NCBI RefSeq assembly: GCF_013415105.1
Contig: NZ_JACCDF010000008.1
Span: forward strand, 123,289 to 187,288
DNA: 64,000 nt
Source: Vreelandella salicampi
GTDB lineage: Bacteria > Pseudomonadota > Gammaproteobacteria > Pseudomonadales > Halomonadaceae
Direction: 5' to 3'
Shown: piece by piece, positions 19,783-30,676 of the stretch
Position numbering within the stretch: position 1 is the stretch's first letter
Layout: every line of letters begins with the position of its first letter
Program-made: the position numbers and the translations under genes
The notes under the pieces: model-generated
The model's input: only the letters and a program-made list of their open reading frames with translations
Told to the model about the DNA's origin: nothing
The model's database searches: none

Positions 19783-20643
19783 TTAGGCGAGGGCGTTGCG
19801 CATAAAGGGCGGTAACACGAGCGCGCCGCGATGGGCATCACGTGTGTAGTACTGCAGCGGCATGTCGTGATCCGCAGCGGCATCTTCGCGAAAGTGGTTC
19901 ACATCGGTTTCTTTACCCGCCAGCGTCACACTCCACCAGCCGGAGGGGTAAACCGGCTGAGGGAAGGGCAGCGTGGCCACGCTATTAAAGCCTGCTTCGC
20001 GCATATCGTGGCGCAGCTCACGGATGATCGAGCCGCTGTGATAAAGCGGCGACTCACTTTGCTGCACCATCACGCCGCCGTTTTTCAAGATGCGGTGGCA
20101 ACGTTTTAGAAAGTCGGTTTTAAACAGCCCTTCGGCGGGGCCGACGGGATCAGTGGAGTCGATGATTAGCACGTCGATGCTCTCACCGGGCGCATCGTCG
20201 ACCCACTTGACGCCATCGGCAAACAGCAGCTCGGCGCGGGGGTCGTCATTTGACTCTACCAGCGACGGGAAGAAGCGCTCGGCGGCTTTGGTGACTTCTT
20301 CATCGATATCGATCTGCGTGACGTGTTCAACACCCGGGTGGCGTAGCACCTCTTTTAAGGTGCCGCAGTCGCCGCCGCCAATGATCACCACGCGCTTGGG
20401 GTCTTGGTGAGTAAACAGCGCCGGGTGGGCGATCATCTCGTGGTAGAGGAAATTATCGCGGTCGGTCAGCATCACGCAGCCATCGAGCACCATCAGGTTG
20501 CCGTAGGTTTCGGTGGCGTATACTTCGAGGTGCTGATAAGGGCTTTGCACGTCGAGTAGCTTTTCGCTCACTTTTAGCGAAAAGGCACTGGCATGGCTGT
20601 CGAAGACTTCGGTAAACCATGCGTCATTCGGTAACGGGTTCAT
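19783..20643 (-). CDS. speE: Spermidine synthase
   Basis: Transfers the aminopropyl group of decarboxylated S-adenosylmethionine to putrescine. The 286 residues fit the family. The nucleotide-binding motif [18 protein letters not shown], the active-site [16 protein letters not shown] and QSESPLYH are intact. The ATG overlaps the TGA of hemE by four bases (ATGA), so the two genes are translationally coupled; this pairing of polyamine and haem genes is probably one of convenience. No speD lies nearby. Confidence 0.95.
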   Translation of the reverse strand: MNPLPNDAWFTEVFDSHASAFSLKVSEKLLDVQSPYQHLEVYATETYGNLMVLDGCVMLTDRDNFLYHEMIAHPALFTHQDPKRVVIIGGGDCGTLKEVLRHPGVEHVTQIDIDEEVTKAAERFFPSLVESNDDPRAELLFADGVKWVDDAPGESIDVLIIDSTDPVGPAEGLFKTDFLKRCHRILKNGGVMVQQSESPLYHSGSIIRELRHDMREAGFNSVATLPFPQPVYPSGWWSVTLAGKETDVNHFREDAAADHDMPLQYYTRDAHRGALVLPPFMRNALA

Positions 20644-21722
20644 TGTGTCGCGATCTCCCGATGATACTGCGGGCTGAGATCATGCAGCGCATCCATAAAG
20701 GCGGTGACGTGATCGGGGTTGGTGAACTGGTTAATGCCGTGGCCAAGGTTGAACACATGGCCGGGGCCGGGGCCGTAGCTCTCCAAAATCCGTGCGACTT
20801 CGGCGCGAATCGCTGACGGGCGAGCAAACAGTACGTTGGGGTCAAGGTTGCCCTGTAGCGCCACCTTATGCCCCACGCGAGCGCGCGCATCGGAGAGCTC
20901 CGTTGACCAGTCTAGCCCCACGCCGTCTGCGCCCGCACAGGCGATATGCTCAAGCCACTGGCCACCGTTTTTGGTGAACATAATCACCGGCACGCGACGA
21001 CCGTCGTGCTCGCGAATCAGGCCGGCGGCAATTTGCTCCATATAGCGTAACGAAAACTCCAAGTAGGCCGGCGTTGAGAGCGCCCCGCCCCAGGTGTCGA
21101 AAATCTGCACCGCCTGGGCGCCTGCGCGGATCTGAGCGTTCAGGTAGTCGGTTACCGCGTAGGCCAGCTTATCGAGCAGCTGGTGCATGGCTTCCGGCGT
21201 ATCGTAAAGCATGGTTTTCACGTGGCGGAAGTCTTTGCTGGAGCTGCCTTCCACCATGTAGGTGGCGAGTGTCCAGGGGCTTCCGGAGAAGCCGATCAGC
21301 GGCACGCGGCCGTTGAGTTCGCGGCGAATGGTTGAGACCGCGTTCATGACATAGTCCAGATCGCGCTCAGCATCGGGCACTTTCAGCGCGTCGACTTCTT
21401 CCGGTGTGCGCACGGTTTTTTTGAATTTCGGCCCCTCGCCGGTGACGAAGTAGAGCCCTAAATCCATCGCATCGGGAATTGTGAGGATGTCCGAGAATAG
21501 GATCGCCGCATCCAGCGGGTAGCGCTCAAGCGGCTGCATGGTGACCTCACAGGCTAGGTCTTGGTTGCGGCACAGGTCCATAAAACTGCCCGCATCGGCG
21601 CGGCTAGCGCGGTACTCCGGCAGGTAGCGGCCGGCCTGGCGCATCATCCACACGGGGGTGCGGTCGACGGGCTGGCGGGCCAGCGCACGGAGAAAACGGT
21701 CGTTTTGTAACGCTTGAGACAT
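20640..21722 (-). CDS. hemE: Uroporphyrinogen decarboxylase
   Basis: Decarboxylates the four acetate side chains of uroporphyrinogen III to give coproporphyrinogen III in haem synthesis. The 360-residue protein has the N-terminal signature [49 protein letters not shown] and the C-terminal [16 protein letters not shown]. The start is set at ATG 21722, giving [14 protein letters not shown]; a longer frame upstream has no family match. It is the first gene of a two-gene unit with speE. Confidence 0.97.
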   Translation of the reverse strand: MSQALQNDRFLRALARQPVDRTPVWMMRQAGRYLPEYRASRADAGSFMDLCRNQDLACEVTMQPLERYPLDAAILFSDILTIPDAMDLGLYFVTGEGPKFKKTVRTPEEVDALKVPDAERDLDYVMNAVSTIRRELNGRVPLIGFSGSPWTLATYMVEGSSSKDFRHVKTMLYDTPEAMHQLLDKLAYAVTDYLNAQIRAGAQAVQIFDTWGGALSTPAYLEFSLRYMEQIAAGLIREHDGRRVPVIMFTKNGGQWLEHIACAGADGVGLDWSTELSDARARVGHKVALQGNLDPNVLFARPSAIRAEVARILESYGPGPGHVFNLGHGINQFTNPDHVTAFMDALHDLSPQYHREIATQ

Positions 21723-21937
21723 AATAGGGCTCTTGAAGTCGTGGGGCCTAGAAAGAGAAACGCGAAAAAAATAAACAGTGGCGTCGATTATAGGGCAGCA
21801 GGGCGGCCGGATGATACGCCAAGCGCTCATCGTATTAGGCGTTCAGCGCGGCAATTGCTGTCGGTTCCTGCTAAAATAAGCGTCCATTTTGTTAACACGC
21901 TTTTCATGTACGGGTGTGCTGATCACCGAGGTAACCT

Positions 21938-22573
21938 GTGACCATTCGCTTTATTGCCGCTTCCCAGCTGCCCACCCCTTGGGCTACGTTTACCATGCAC
22001 GGCTTCGAAGACGAGGCGACGGGCAAAGACCATATTGCCTTGACGCTAGGCGATGTTGCCGGTGAGCCGCCGGTGCTGGGGCGTGTTCACTCCGAGTGCC
22101 TAACCGGCGATGCTTTGTTTTCCATGCGCTGTGACTGCGGCTATCAGTTACAGGAGGCGCTTAAGCGCATTGCGGCTGAAGGACGGGGCGTGCTGCTTTA
22201 TCTCCGCCAGGAAGGCCGAGGCATTGGCCTTTTAAACAAAATCCGCGCCTACCATTTACAAGATCAAGGCGCCGATACGGTCGAGGCCAACGAGCGGTTG
22301 GGCTTTGGCGCCGATATGCGCCGTTACGACCTATGCGTGCCGATGCTGGACCATTTGGGTGTTACCGCGCTCAAGCTGATGACCAACAACCCGCGCAAGG
22401 TCGATGCCTTAACCCGCGACGGCGTTAATGTGGTCGAGCGTTTGCCGATCACCACCGGCTTGAACCCGCATAACGAGCAGTACCTCACCACCAAAGCCGG
22501 TAAACTCGGCCATATGATGGTACTAGGCGATTTCACCCAAGCCAGCGATGTGGATATTGAGCGTAAGGAGTGA
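21938..22573 (+). CDS. ribA: GTP cyclohydrolase II
   Basis: First enzyme of riboflavin synthesis, converting GTP to a diaminopyrimidine with release of formate. The 211 residues form a stand-alone RibA without the RibB domain. The zinc cysteines are in [20 protein letters not shown], and the catalytic loop is [18 protein letters not shown]. It starts with GTG after a GAGG ribosome site. A hemolysin III-family gene follows 35 bp later. Confidence 0.96.
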   Translation: MTIRFIAASQLPTPWATFTMHGFEDEATGKDHIALTLGDVAGEPPVLGRVHSECLTGDALFSMRCDCGYQLQEALKRIAAEGRGVLLYLRQEGRGIGLLNKIRAYHLQDQGADTVEANERLGFGADMRRYDLCVPMLDHLGVTALKLMTNNPRKVDALTRDGVNVVERLPITTGLNPHNEQYLTTKAGKLGHMMVLGDFTQASDVDIERKE

Positions 22574-22608
22574 TATTGCGAGGGGCGTTAGATGAGGAGT
22601 GCCCTGCG

Positions 22609-23295
22609 ATGAAGATCGAACGTGAAGAACTGGGTGAAGTACCGTGCGAATTCAGTGTTCTTGAAGAGCGCCTAAACAGTATTAGCCACGGTATCGGTGC
22701 CGTGCTTAGCCTGGTGGGAATGGCGGTACTCTTGGTAGTCGCGAGCTTAGCGAATCATGTTGACCCGTGGAAGATAGTTGGTCTAAGCCTATACGGCACG
22801 ACGCTGGTACTGCTTTATACCGCCTCGACGCTGTATCACAGCGGGCCTCTCCAGCGCTGGAAGCGGCATTTTAAGTTACTTGATCACTGCTCGATTTACC
22901 TACTCATCGCCGGGACATACACCCCCTTTCTGCTCGTTAATATGCGCAGCACCACGGGGTGGGTGTTGTTTGCCGCCGTGTGGGGGCTGGCGCTGATGGG
23001 CATTAGCGGTAAACTGCTTTGGCCCGAGCGTTTCGCGGTATTACGCGTGGTGATCTATCTGCTCATGGGCTGGATGATCGTGCTGGCCGCCGACAAAATG
23101 GCCGCCAGTTTATCGTCGACCGGCATTGTCCTGCTGGCCGTTGGGGGAGCCTTCTACACGCTGGGGGTTATCTTCTACGCCGTGCGCGCTATCCCTTTCA
23201 ACCACGCGATTTGGCATCTGTTTGTGATCGCCGGCAGCGTCTGCCACTACTTTGCTATTTATAACACCGTATTGCCCCACACAGCGGTGACTTAA
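22609..23295 (+). CDS. Hemolysin III / PAQR-family membrane protein
   Basis: Inner-membrane protein of 228 residues with seven predicted helices. The family hallmarks are the N-terminal EERLNSISHGIGAVLSL, the STLYHSGPLQRWKRHFKLLDHCSIYLLIAGTYTPF region (histidine and aspartate of the probable zinc site) and the final HLFVIAGSVCHYFAI. The start ATG at 22609 has GAGGAG upstream; longer starts lack support. The YqfA/HlyIII branch has roles in membrane lipid state rather than haemolysis in most bacteria. Confidence 0.88.
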   Translation: MKIEREELGEVPCEFSVLEERLNSISHGIGAVLSLVGMAVLLVVASLANHVDPWKIVGLSLYGTTLVLLYTASTLYHSGPLQRWKRHFKLLDHCSIYLLIAGTYTPFLLVNMRSTTGWVLFAAVWGLALMGISGKLLWPERFAVLRVVIYLLMGWMIVLAADKMAASLSSTGIVLLAVGGAFYTLGVIFYAVRAIPFNHAIWHLFVIAGSVCHYFAIYNTVLPHTAVT

Positions 23296-23350
23296 GCGTT
23301 TGGCGGCGACCACCTAAGCGTTCAGCGATGTTTCAGCGTTCAGCGATGTT

Positions 23351-23974
23351 TTAGTGTTCCGCAGCGGATTTTTCACGATCCATGGCTTTGGCCATCGCCG
23401 GGCGCTTGGCATGACGCTCGCGGTAAATGGTAAGCGGCTCTGGCAGGCGGTGTTTCATGCTCGCCGCCCAAGTGAGCGTGTGGGTGAGAAACAGATCAGC
23501 CAGTGTGAAGGTGTCGCCGACCAGGTTTTCCCGACCGTGAAAGCACCGCTCCAGCGCTTTCAACGCGCGCTGAAACTCCCAGGCACAGGTCGGTAAAACG
23601 GCCGGAATGCGTTTCTCCTGGGGAAGCGCAAATTGGTGCTTGGCCTGAGCCCACAGTGGCTGCTCCAGTTCGGTGACGATAAAGCTAAGCCATTGATCGA
23701 CCTGCGCGCGGGCGGAGAGGTCGTGGGGTAATAGCGCGCCATCACCATACTTCTCAGCCAGGTAACGGCAAATGGGCACCGACTCGAACAGCGTGAACTC
23801 GCCGTCCTCCAGCACTGGCACCTTGCCGTCGGGGTGGCGCGCCAAGTGTTCGGGTGTCTGCCCCTCACCTTTATCTAACGCGACGTGCCGGCAACGGTAT
23901 TCGACACCGAGCTCCTCGAGCGTCCAAGTGGCGCGTAGCGAGCGGGAGTTGGGGTAGCTGTAAAGCGTGATCAT
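23351..23974 (-). CDS. Glutathione S-transferase family protein
   Basis: A 207-residue cytosolic protein with the thioredoxin-like N-terminal domain (MITLYSYPNSRSLRATW, then GKVPVLEDGEFTLFESVPIC, which holds the cis-proline and glutathione gamma-glutamyl contacts ES) and an all-helical C-terminal domain with FTLADLFLTHTL. The serine after the first strand suggests a Ser-type or beta-like enzyme. Natural substrate unknown. It stands alone between the convergent hemolysin III gene and the djlA-like gene. Confidence 0.88.
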   Translation of the reverse strand: MITLYSYPNSRSLRATWTLEELGVEYRCRHVALDKGEGQTPEHLARHPDGKVPVLEDGEFTLFESVPICRYLAEKYGDGALLPHDLSARAQVDQWLSFIVTELEQPLWAQAKHQFALPQEKRIPAVLPTCAWEFQRALKALERCFHGRENLVGDTFTLADLFLTHTLTWAASMKHRLPEPLTIYRERHAKRPAMAKAMDREKSAAEH

Positions 23975-24066
23975 GGTGCCTCCTGCAAGGGGGTCTTGAA
24001 AGGGTGTCGGCTAAAAGCGTAGCAAACCCTCAATCTAGCGGCTTCCTTACTGCCTGTCACGCGGGG

Positions 24067-24825
24067 CTATTCCCGCGCTTTACAAATCCGCTCATAGGCG
24101 TTGGCGATTTCGCTGGTGCGCGCCTGCGCCACGTCGCGCATGCTTTCGGGGAGCCCTTTGCCCGCCAGTTTGTCCGGGTGGTTCTGGCTCATCAGGCGGC
24201 GATAGGCCTTTTTGATGTCGGCGTCGCTGGCGTCTTCCGAGACGCCGAGCACCTGGTAGGCGTCTTTAAGCGCTTCTTCGCTGGCGCCTTGGGAGTTGGC
24301 CGCCGCACCGTGCAGCATCGCTTCGATTTGTTGCACTTCGGTCTCGCTGCAGCCCACGCCCCGGGCCACGCGAAGCATCATCTCGTGCTCGCTGTCGTGC
24401 AGCACACCATCGGCGGCAATCGCTGATAGCTGAACCTGCAGGAACACCTGGCGCATGACGGGCTGGTGGCGGGTAAGGCGGTTCACGCTGGCAAGCTCGG
24501 CGTCTAGGTCGAAGTCGTCAGCGCGGCCGCGCTCAAACGCCGCGCGTGCCCGCTCGCGCTGTTCACCTTGCAGGCGCATCTGGTCGAATAACTTCTCGGC
24601 AATGCCCAGCTCGCCGTCGGTCACTTTGCCGTCGGCTTGGCATAGGCAGCCCATCACCGAAAAAATGGAGTCGAGAAAGCCCTCTTGAAGGCGTTGTCGC
24701 GCAACATTCAGACGGCGTTTGAGGCGTCGTCCTAGCCACCAGCCCAGGCCGCCGCCAATCAGCAAGCCAAGTGGGCCGCCAATGGCAAGGCCGATCAGCG
24801 CAAACACAATAATCAGAAATAACAT
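24067..24825 (-). CDS. djlA: DjlA-like membrane-anchored co-chaperone
   Basis: A 252-residue protein with an N-terminal glycine-rich membrane helix (residues 1-30, IGGPLGLLIGGGLGWWLG), a central TerB-like helical domain (about 50-170, CLCQADGKVTDGELGIAE) and a C-terminal J domain (about 185-250) with DAYQVLGVSEDASDADIKKAY and the essential HPD in SQNHPDKLAGKG. E. coli DjlA has the same order and stimulates DnaK ATPase at the inner membrane, with effects on capsule and envelope stress. The protein is close to the usual 270 residues. Confidence 0.92.
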   Translation of the reverse strand: MLFLIIVFALIGLAIGGPLGLLIGGGLGWWLGRRLKRRLNVARQRLQEGFLDSIFSVMGCLCQADGKVTDGELGIAEKLFDQMRLQGEQRERARAAFERGRADDFDLDAELASVNRLTRHQPVMRQVFLQVQLSAIAADGVLHDSEHEMMLRVARGVGCSETEVQQIEAMLHGAAANSQGASEEALKDAYQVLGVSEDASDADIKKAYRRLMSQNHPDKLAGKGLPESMRDVAQARTSEIANAYERICKARE

Positions 24826-24921
24826 GGCAGTCTCTATAAGTCCTTAAAGCTTGGTCAGTTTTGCAACGATCACGCGTTGAAATCGCTAGCGTCGGTGAAT
24901 CGTATTTGACAACATCTCAGG

Positions 24922-26859
24922 TTACGGCAGCCGGGCGCGGATGGCACGCTCAATCCCCTCGGCATCCAGCCCACAGTCGCGCAGAAGCTCCGCCGGAGTG
25001 CCATGTTCAACGAAGGCATCCGGCAAGCCCAGGTTTAACACTTCTATTTGAACGCCTTCGGCGGCCAGTAGTTCGTTGACCGCGCTGCCGGCGCCGCCAG
25101 CAATCACGTTTTCTTCCAGCGTGACTAATAGCTCGTGCTCATCGGCGGCGTGGAGTACCGCGTCGCGGTCGAGCGGTTTGATCGAGCGCATATTGATATG
25201 CGTGGCGTTTAAGCACTCGGCGACCTCGGCGGCGGGGCCGTTTAGGCTGCCAAAGGCGAGTAGCGCGATGCGAATGCCCTCGACGCCCTGGGCGCTGCGG
25301 CGGATGTCGGCCTGGCCGATGGGGATTGGCTCAAGGTGCGCGGGAATCTCGGCGCCCGGGCCGGTTCCGCGTGGGTAACGTACCGCTGCGGGGCCGGGGT
25401 GATGGTAGGCCGCACTCAGCATCGCGCGGCACTCAGCTTCATCCGCCGGTGCTAAAATCACCATGCCGGGTACACAGCGTAGATACGAAAGGTCCATGCT
25501 GCCGTGATGGGTGGGGCCGTCTTCGCCCACCAGCCCCGCGCGGTCGATGGCAAACGTCACGTCGAGCTCTTGCACCGCGACGTCGTGAATCAATTGATCA
25601 TAGCCACGCTGTAAAAAGGTCGAGTAGATCGCCACCACCGGCTTCATGTTTTCGCAGGCCATGCCGGCGGCGAGCGTCACCGCGTGCTGCTCGGCAATCG
25701 CCACGTCGAAATAGCGTTCGGGGTATTCCTGAGAGAAACGCACCAGGTCGGAGCCCTCGCGCATTGCCGGGGTAATCCCCATCAGGCGGCTATCCACGGC
25801 GGCCATATCGCACAGCCAGTCGCCGAAGACATTGCAGTACTTTTTCTTTGCCGGCGCTTTCTTAGCCTGCGGTTTCTTGTCGGCGGTCGACTTGGCTAGT
25901 GGTGCCGGTTGGGCGTCCTCGAGTTTTTCCAGCTTGGTAATCGCGTGGTAGCCAATTTGGTCGGCCTCGGCAGGGAGGAAGCCTTTGCCTTTTACCGTTT
26001 TGATATGCAGAAACTGCGGGCCGTCAAGCTCGCTTAGGTGGGTCAACGCCTGAGTGAGCGAGTCCAGGTCGTGACCATCGATAGGGCCGACGTAGTGAAA
26101 GCCCATCTCCTCGAACAAGGTAGCGGGGCTGACCATGCCTTTCATGTGCTCTTCGGTGCGCCGCGCCAGCTCCAAAGCACCGGGCAGGTGCGAGAGTACC
26201 TTTTTGCTCTCTTCGCGCATCTTGAGATACGGCTTGCTGGACAGCACCCGTGCTAAGTAGGTCGCCATGCCGCCAACGTTTTCGGAGATCGACATCTCAT
26301 TGTCGTTGAGCACCACCAGCATGTTGGCGTCGACATGCCCGGCGTGGGCCAGCGCCTCGAACGCCATGCCCGCGCTGAGCGCGCCGTCGCCAATAATGGC
26401 GCACACGCGGCGGTTTTCGCCCTGGGCGCGAGCGGCGAGCGCCATGCCGAGCGCGGCGGAAATCGAGGTGCTCGAATGGCCCACGCCGAAGGTGTCGTAC
26501 TCGGATTCGGCGCGGCGCGGGAACGCCGCGAGCCCGCCGTGCTGGCGAATGCTGAGCATCGCTTCGCGCCGCCCGGTCAGCACCTTGTGCGGGTAGGCCT
26601 GATGGCCCACGTCCCATACCAGACGGTCTTGCGGGGTGTGAAAGACGTGGTGCAGCGCCACGGAAAGCTCCACCACACCTAAACCGGCGCCAAAGTGGCC
26701 GCCGGAGACGCCGACGCTGTACAGCAAATAGGCGCGTAGTTCATCGGCGAGCTGCGCAAGTTGCGCCGCGTTCATGGCCCGCAGTGCTGCGGGATGATCA
26801 AAAGAGTCGAGCATCGGCGTGGCCGGGCGCTCGCGGGGAATCTCGTCGAACAGCTTCAT
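24922..26859 (-). CDS. dxs: 1-deoxy-D-xylulose-5-phosphate synthase
   Basis: First enzyme of the non-mevalonate isoprenoid pathway, a thiamine diphosphate enzyme that joins pyruvate and glyceraldehyde 3-phosphate. The 645-residue protein has the TPP motif [13 protein letters not shown] with [10 protein letters not shown], the pyrimidine-domain [10 protein letters not shown] and [12 protein letters not shown] at 26859 gives the family-standard MKLFDEIP. One odd point is an alanine/lysine-rich insertion between the first two domains (about residues 315-335, [12 protein letters not shown]). It follows ispA by 21 bp, giving an xseB-ispA-dxs operon. Confidence 0.97.
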   Translation of the reverse strand: MKLFDEIPRERPATPMLDSFDHPAALRAMNAAQLAQLADELRAYLLYSVGVSGGHFGAGLGVVELSVALHHVFHTPQDRLVWDVGHQAYPHKVLTGRREAMLSIRQHGGLAAFPRRAESEYDTFGVGHSSTSISAALGMALAARAQGENRRVCAIIGDGALSAGMAFEALAHAGHVDANMLVVLNDNEMSISENVGGMATYLARVLSSKPYLKMREESKKVLSHLPGALELARRTEEHMKGMVSPATLFEEMGFHYVGPIDGHDLDSLTQALTHLSELDGPQFLHIKTVKGKGFLPAEADQIGYHAITKLEKLEDAQPAPLAKSTADKKPQAKKAPAKKKYCNVFGDWLCDMAAVDSRLMGITPAMREGSDLVRFSQEYPERYFDVAIAEQHAVTLAAGMACENMKPVVAIYSTFLQRGYDQLIHDVAVQELDVTFAIDRAGLVGEDGPTHHGSMDLSYLRCVPGMVILAPADEAECRAMLSAAYHHPGPAAVRYPRGTGPGAEIPAHLEPIPIGQADIRRSAQGVEGIRIALLAFGSLNGPAAEVAECLNATHINMRSIKPLDRDAVLHAADEHELLVTLEENVIAGGAGSAVNELLAAEGVQIEVLNLGLPDAFVEHGTPAELLRDCGLDAEGIERAIRARLP

Positions 26860-26880
26860 GGGCACTCGTTTATCAGATCG

Positions 26881-27774
26881 CTAATGGTCGCGCTTGATCA
26901 TGTAATGGGCTAAATCGGCTAGCGGCGCGGCGTTCTCGCCCAGCGGGGCTAGCGCAGCGATGGCCTCGTCGATTAGGGTCCGGGCTTTACGCTGCGCGCC
27001 CTCAAGCCCGAGCAAACTGGGGTAAGTGGGCTTTTCCCGGGCCGCATCCGCGCCGGAGGCTTTACCCAGCGTTGCCGTATCGCCAGTGACATCCAATACG
27101 TCGTCGTGAATTTGAAAGGCGAGGCCAATCGTGCGCGCGTAGCGAGATAGCGCCTCTAGGCGCGGGTCCGTTTCAGCCACGGCGATCAAGCCGCCTAAGC
27201 GCACGGCGGCTTCGATCAGCGCGCCGGTCTTGTGCGCGTGCATGTGCGCGAGGGCGTCAACCTCCGGGTGGCCACCCACGGCGTCTAAATCCAGCGCTTG
27301 GCCAGCCACCATACCATCGCGACCGGAGGCGGTGGCCAGCGTGCGCACAAGGCTACCTAAGCGCGGGTGGGGCGTGCTGGCCAACACCTCAAACGCCAGC
27401 GTCTGCAGCGCATCGCCAGCAAGAATCGCGGTGGCTTCGTCATAGGCGATGTGGACGGTGGGCTGGCCGCGGCGCAGGTCGTCGTCGTCCATCGCCGGCA
27501 GGTCATCGTGAATCAGCGAGTAGGCGTGGATCAGCTCAATGGCGGCCGCCGGGGCATCCAGCGCCTCGTCATCGGCGCCCAGGGCGCGGCCCGCGAGGTA
27601 AACCAGAAGCGGACGCAAGCGCTTGCCACCGACCAGTAGACCGTGGCGCATGGCCGCCTCTAACCGCGGGGCGGTGGCCGGACGCGCCTCGAACAGCGCG
27701 GAAAGCATGGCATCGACGCGGGCATTGCTCGCGTGGCGCAGGGTTTCCAAAACGGGCACCTGGGTGGCTACCAT
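26881..27774 (-). CDS. ispA: Farnesyl (geranyl) diphosphate synthase
   Basis: Prenyl transferase that condenses isopentenyl and dimethylallyl diphosphate to farnesyl diphosphate. The 297 residues carry the first aspartate-rich motif in [15 protein letters not shown], the second in [12 protein letters not shown], and the [14 protein letters not shown] region; two residues between the aspartates (short-chain bacterial type) fit FPP synthase. It overlaps xseB by 7 bp and precedes dxs. Confidence 0.96.
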   Translation of the reverse strand: MVATQVPVLETLRHASNARVDAMLSALFEARPATAPRLEAAMRHGLLVGGKRLRPLLVYLAGRALGADDEALDAPAAAIELIHAYSLIHDDLPAMDDDDLRRGQPTVHIAYDEATAILAGDALQTLAFEVLASTPHPRLGSLVRTLATASGRDGMVAGQALDLDAVGGHPEVDALAHMHAHKTGALIEAAVRLGGLIAVAETDPRLEALSRYARTIGLAFQIHDDVLDVTGDTATLGKASGADAAREKPTYPSLLGLEGAQRKARTLIDEAIAALAPLGENAAPLADLAHYMIKRDH

Positions 27775-28046
27775 GGCGGGTTCTCCTCACCGGAGGCGTC
27801 ATCGTCCGGCGCGTTAAACGGCGTCACCGCCAGCCGGCCGTCGCCATCTTCGCTTAGCGCGCGCACTTTCAGCTCGGCGTTATCCAAGCGGTTTTGTGCC
27901 TCGCGGGTAAGTCGCACGCCCTGTTCAAACGCCGTGAGCGAATCCTCAAGCGACAGCGCGCCCGATTCCAACCGCTCAACGAGCGCTTCTAGCTGCTCCA
28001 CCGTAGCCGCAAAATCCTGCGGGGAGGAAGGTGTCGTATCACTCAT
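27768..28046 (-). CDS. xseB: Exodeoxyribonuclease VII small subunit
   Basis: Small subunit that assembles with XseA to degrade single-stranded DNA. The protein is 92 residues when started at the ATG 28046 ([12 protein letters not shown]); the upstream in-frame codon adds ten residues without family likeness. The core [32 protein letters not shown] is the conserved helical hairpin, written here only as evidence of identity from its parts [14 protein letters not shown] and [13 protein letters not shown] proline/acid-rich tail follows. It overlaps ispA by 7 bp, the standard gammaproteobacterial order. Confidence 0.94.
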   Translation of the reverse strand: MSDTTPSSPQDFAATVEQLEALVERLESGALSLEDSLTAFEQGVRLTREAQNRLDNAELKVRALSEDGDGRLAVTPFNAPDDDASGEENPPW

Positions 28047-28316
28047 CGCCGATGCCTGCCGTCTCTCAAAGCTCACGTTTGTTTAAGACCAGTGTCATGG
28101 AAAATGGCCGCTCAGTATACACCGACCACCCCCCGGCGCGTCTGCCCGCGTTTGGACGAATGTCGTTAAACGCTTAGGTGGATGCATCGCGTTCATGCTG
28201 AGCGCGTAGACTTTTCATCTGCGCCGCCCCGCGCGAGCGCCGTGGCTGTGCTAATATACGGGCCTTTCGTGAACCGATACACGGCGCAAGCGCCGACTAA
28301 TGAGGTTGATTCAGCC

Positions 28317-29561
28317 ATGGCTAAAACGTCCCTGGACAAGAGCAAGATCAAGATCCTGCTACTCGAGGGCGTCCACCAAAGCGCGGTGGACAATTTTCAT
28401 AACGCAGGTTACGAGAACATTGAGCACCTGCCGACATCGCTAGATGAAGAAACGTTGATCGAGAAGATCCGCGACGTTCATTTCATCGGCCTTCGTTCGC
28501 GCACGCAGCTCACCGAGCGCGTGTTTGCGGCGGCAGAGAAGCTCGTTGGCGTTGGCTGTTTTTGTATCGGGACCAACCAGGTCGATCTGGATGCTGCCCT
28601 CAAACGCGGTATTGCGGTCTTTAACGCGCCGTACTCTAACACCCGCTCGGTGGCCGAATTGGTGCTGGCCGAAGCGATCATGCTGCTGCGCGGTATTCCC
28701 GAAAAGACCGCCCGCGCCCATGAAGGTGGCTGGCTGAAATCGGCGAAAAATTCTCACGAAGCGCGCGGCAAGACGCTGGGTATCGTGGGTTACGGCAGTA
28801 TCGGCGCGCAGCTTTCGGTACTCTCGGAGTCGCTCGGTTTTAACGTCATTTATTACGATGTCATCGCCAAGCTGGGCATGGGCAACGCCTCCCAGGTCGG
28901 CAGCCTCGAAGAGCTTCTGAGCCGTTCCGATGTGGTCAGCCTGCACGTGCCGGATTTACCCTCGACTCGCTGGATGATCGGCGAGAAAGAGATCGCGGCG
29001 ATGAAACCCGGCGCGATTTTCATCAACGCCTCGCGCGGTAGCGTGGTCGAGATCGAACCGTTGGCCGAAGCGCTAAAAGCTGGCAAGCTCAACGGCGCGG
29101 CGATTGACGTTTTCCCAGTCGAGCCGAAGAGCAACGAAGAAGAGTTTGAAAGCCCACTGCGCGGCTTGGCCAACGTGATTTTGACCCCGCACATTGGTGG
29201 CTCGACTTTGGAAGCGCAGGAGAATATCGGCGTCGAGGTCTCCGAGAAGCTAATCACTTACTCTGACAACGGCACCACCGTGACCTCGGTTAACTTCCCC
29301 GAAGTGGCACTGCCCGCTCACCCGGACAAACACCGCCTGCTGCATATTCACGACAACGTGCCGGGCGTGCTCTCCGAGATCAACCGCGTGCTGTCGGAGA
29401 ACGGCATCAATATTTCCGGTCAGTATCTGCAGACCAACGAAAAAGTCGGCTACGTGGTGATCGACGTGGACAAAGCCTACGGCCCGCAGGCGCTAGAAGC
29501 GTTGAAGGAAGTCTCGCACACGCTGAAAATTCGCGCGCTCTATTCGGCGCAAAACAGCTAG
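28317..29561 (+). CDS. serA: D-3-phosphoglycerate dehydrogenase
   Basis: First enzyme of serine synthesis, oxidising 3-phosphoglycerate with NAD. The 414 residues match the E. coli type: NAD-binding GIVGYGSIGAQLSVL near residue 157, the catalytic arginine in NASRGSVVEIEPL, glutamate in the following strand and histidine in LTPHIGGSTLEAQENIG, then a C-terminal ACT domain (about 345-414, HDNVPGVLSEINRVLSENGI) for serine feedback inhibition. ATG at 28317 is chosen because homologues start with MAKTSLDK; the longer frame upstream is not supported. A hairpin after the gene ends its transcript. Confidence 0.97.
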   Translation: MAKTSLDKSKIKILLLEGVHQSAVDNFHNAGYENIEHLPTSLDEETLIEKIRDVHFIGLRSRTQLTERVFAAAEKLVGVGCFCIGTNQVDLDAALKRGIAVFNAPYSNTRSVAELVLAEAIMLLRGIPEKTARAHEGGWLKSAKNSHEARGKTLGIVGYGSIGAQLSVLSESLGFNVIYYDVIAKLGMGNASQVGSLEELLSRSDVVSLHVPDLPSTRWMIGEKEIAAMKPGAIFINASRGSVVEIEPLAEALKAGKLNGAAIDVFPVEPKSNEEEFESPLRGLANVILTPHIGGSTLEAQENIGVEVSEKLITYSDNGTTVTSVNFPEVALPAHPDKHRLLHIHDNVPGVLSEINRVLSENGINISGQYLQTNEKVGYVVIDVDKAYGPQALEALKEVSHTLKIRALYSAQNS

Positions 29562-29608
29562 CTTGGTCCAAAATGACTAAACGCTGAGTGACTTTCGCTG
29601 TCATACCT

Positions 29609-29632
29609 GACGCCCCACTGATGTGGGGCGTC
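29609..29632 (+). terminator. Terminator hairpin after serA
   Basis: GACGCCCCAC and GTGGGGCGTC form a perfect 10-bp stem with a TGAT loop. The T-run is weak (GTTGTT). Confidence 0.65.
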
Positions 29633-29679
29633 GTTGTTAATGGTCCGCCCTTTACGGGGGCGACAACCAGGAGTTTTAC

Positions 29680-30645
29680 ATGCCACACCCTACCGAAACG
29701 CCGCCCATTGTGGTCGCGGCGATGTACAAATTTGTCACGTTGGATGATTTTGAAGCGCTGCGCGAGCCACTGCGCCAAACCATGCTGGATAACGGCGTCA
29801 AAGGCACGCTGCTACTGGCTAAAGAAGGCATTAACGGCACCGTCGCGGGCACCCGCGAGGGAGTGGAGGCGCTGCTTGCCTGGCTCACCGCCGACCCACG
29901 CTTGAGCGATATTCCCCATAACGCGGCGCACTATAAAGAATCGTACTGCGACGAGATGCCGTTTTACCGCACCAAGGTCAAACTCAAAAAAGAGATCGTG
30001 ACGCTTGGCGTGCCGGGGATCGACCCCAACGATACGGTCGGCACCTACGTCGAGCCCGAGCAGTGGAACGACGTCATCTCCGACCCGGAAGTGCTGGTGA
30101 TCGATACCCGCAACGATTACGAGGTCGATATCGGCAGCTTCGAAGGCGCAATTGACCCCAAAACAGCGACCTTCCGCGAATTCCCCGACTACGTGCGCGA
30201 GCATTACGATCCTACCCGGCACAAAAAAGTTGCCATGTTTTGTACCGGCGGCATTCGCTGCGAAAAAGCCTCCAGCTTTATGCTAAAAGAGGGTTTTGAC
30301 GAGGTGTACCACCTGAAAGGCGGCGTGCTGAACTACCTGGAAAAAGTCCCTGAAGAACAGTCATTATGGCGTGGCGAATGCTTTGTGTTTGATAACCGCG
30401 TCACCGTGCGCCACGATTTAAGCGAAGGCGAATTTGAGCAATGCCACGCCTGTCGCCGACCGATTTCCGCCGAGGACATGCGCTCGCCGGATTACGAGCC
30501 GGGCATCAGTTGCCCGCACTGCATCGATTCGCTGCCGGAGAAGACCCGCGCCGCGGCGCGCGAACGCCAGCGCCAGATTGAGTTGGCCATCGCGCGCGGC
30601 AAGCCGCACCCGCTTGGGCGCGACCCGCGCGATACCAAGCGATAG
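29680..30645 (+). CDS. trhO: tRNA uridine(34) hydroxylase TrhO (rhodanese-like)
   Basis: Oxygen-dependent enzyme that makes 5-hydroxyuridine at the tRNA wobble position (formerly YceA). The 321-residue protein has an N-terminal acylphosphatase-like part ([20 protein letters not shown]), a rhodanese domain with [20 protein letters not shown] and the active-site loop [11 protein letters not shown], and a C-terminal zinc-type region with CHACRRP and CPHC. Length and motifs are those of the family. It lies 25 to 31 bp upstream of an enoyl-CoA hydratase gene. Confidence 0.94.
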   Translation: MPHPTETPPIVVAAMYKFVTLDDFEALREPLRQTMLDNGVKGTLLLAKEGINGTVAGTREGVEALLAWLTADPRLSDIPHNAAHYKESYCDEMPFYRTKVKLKKEIVTLGVPGIDPNDTVGTYVEPEQWNDVISDPEVLVIDTRNDYEVDIGSFEGAIDPKTATFREFPDYVREHYDPTRHKKVAMFCTGGIRCEKASSFMLKEGFDEVYHLKGGVLNYLEKVPEEQSLWRGECFVFDNRVTVRHDLSEGEFEQCHACRRPISAEDMRSPDYEPGISCPHCIDSLPEKTRAAARERQRQIELAIARGKPHPLGRDPRDTKR

Positions 30646-30676
30646 AAGAACAATAAGCGATAGGAGAACAATGATA

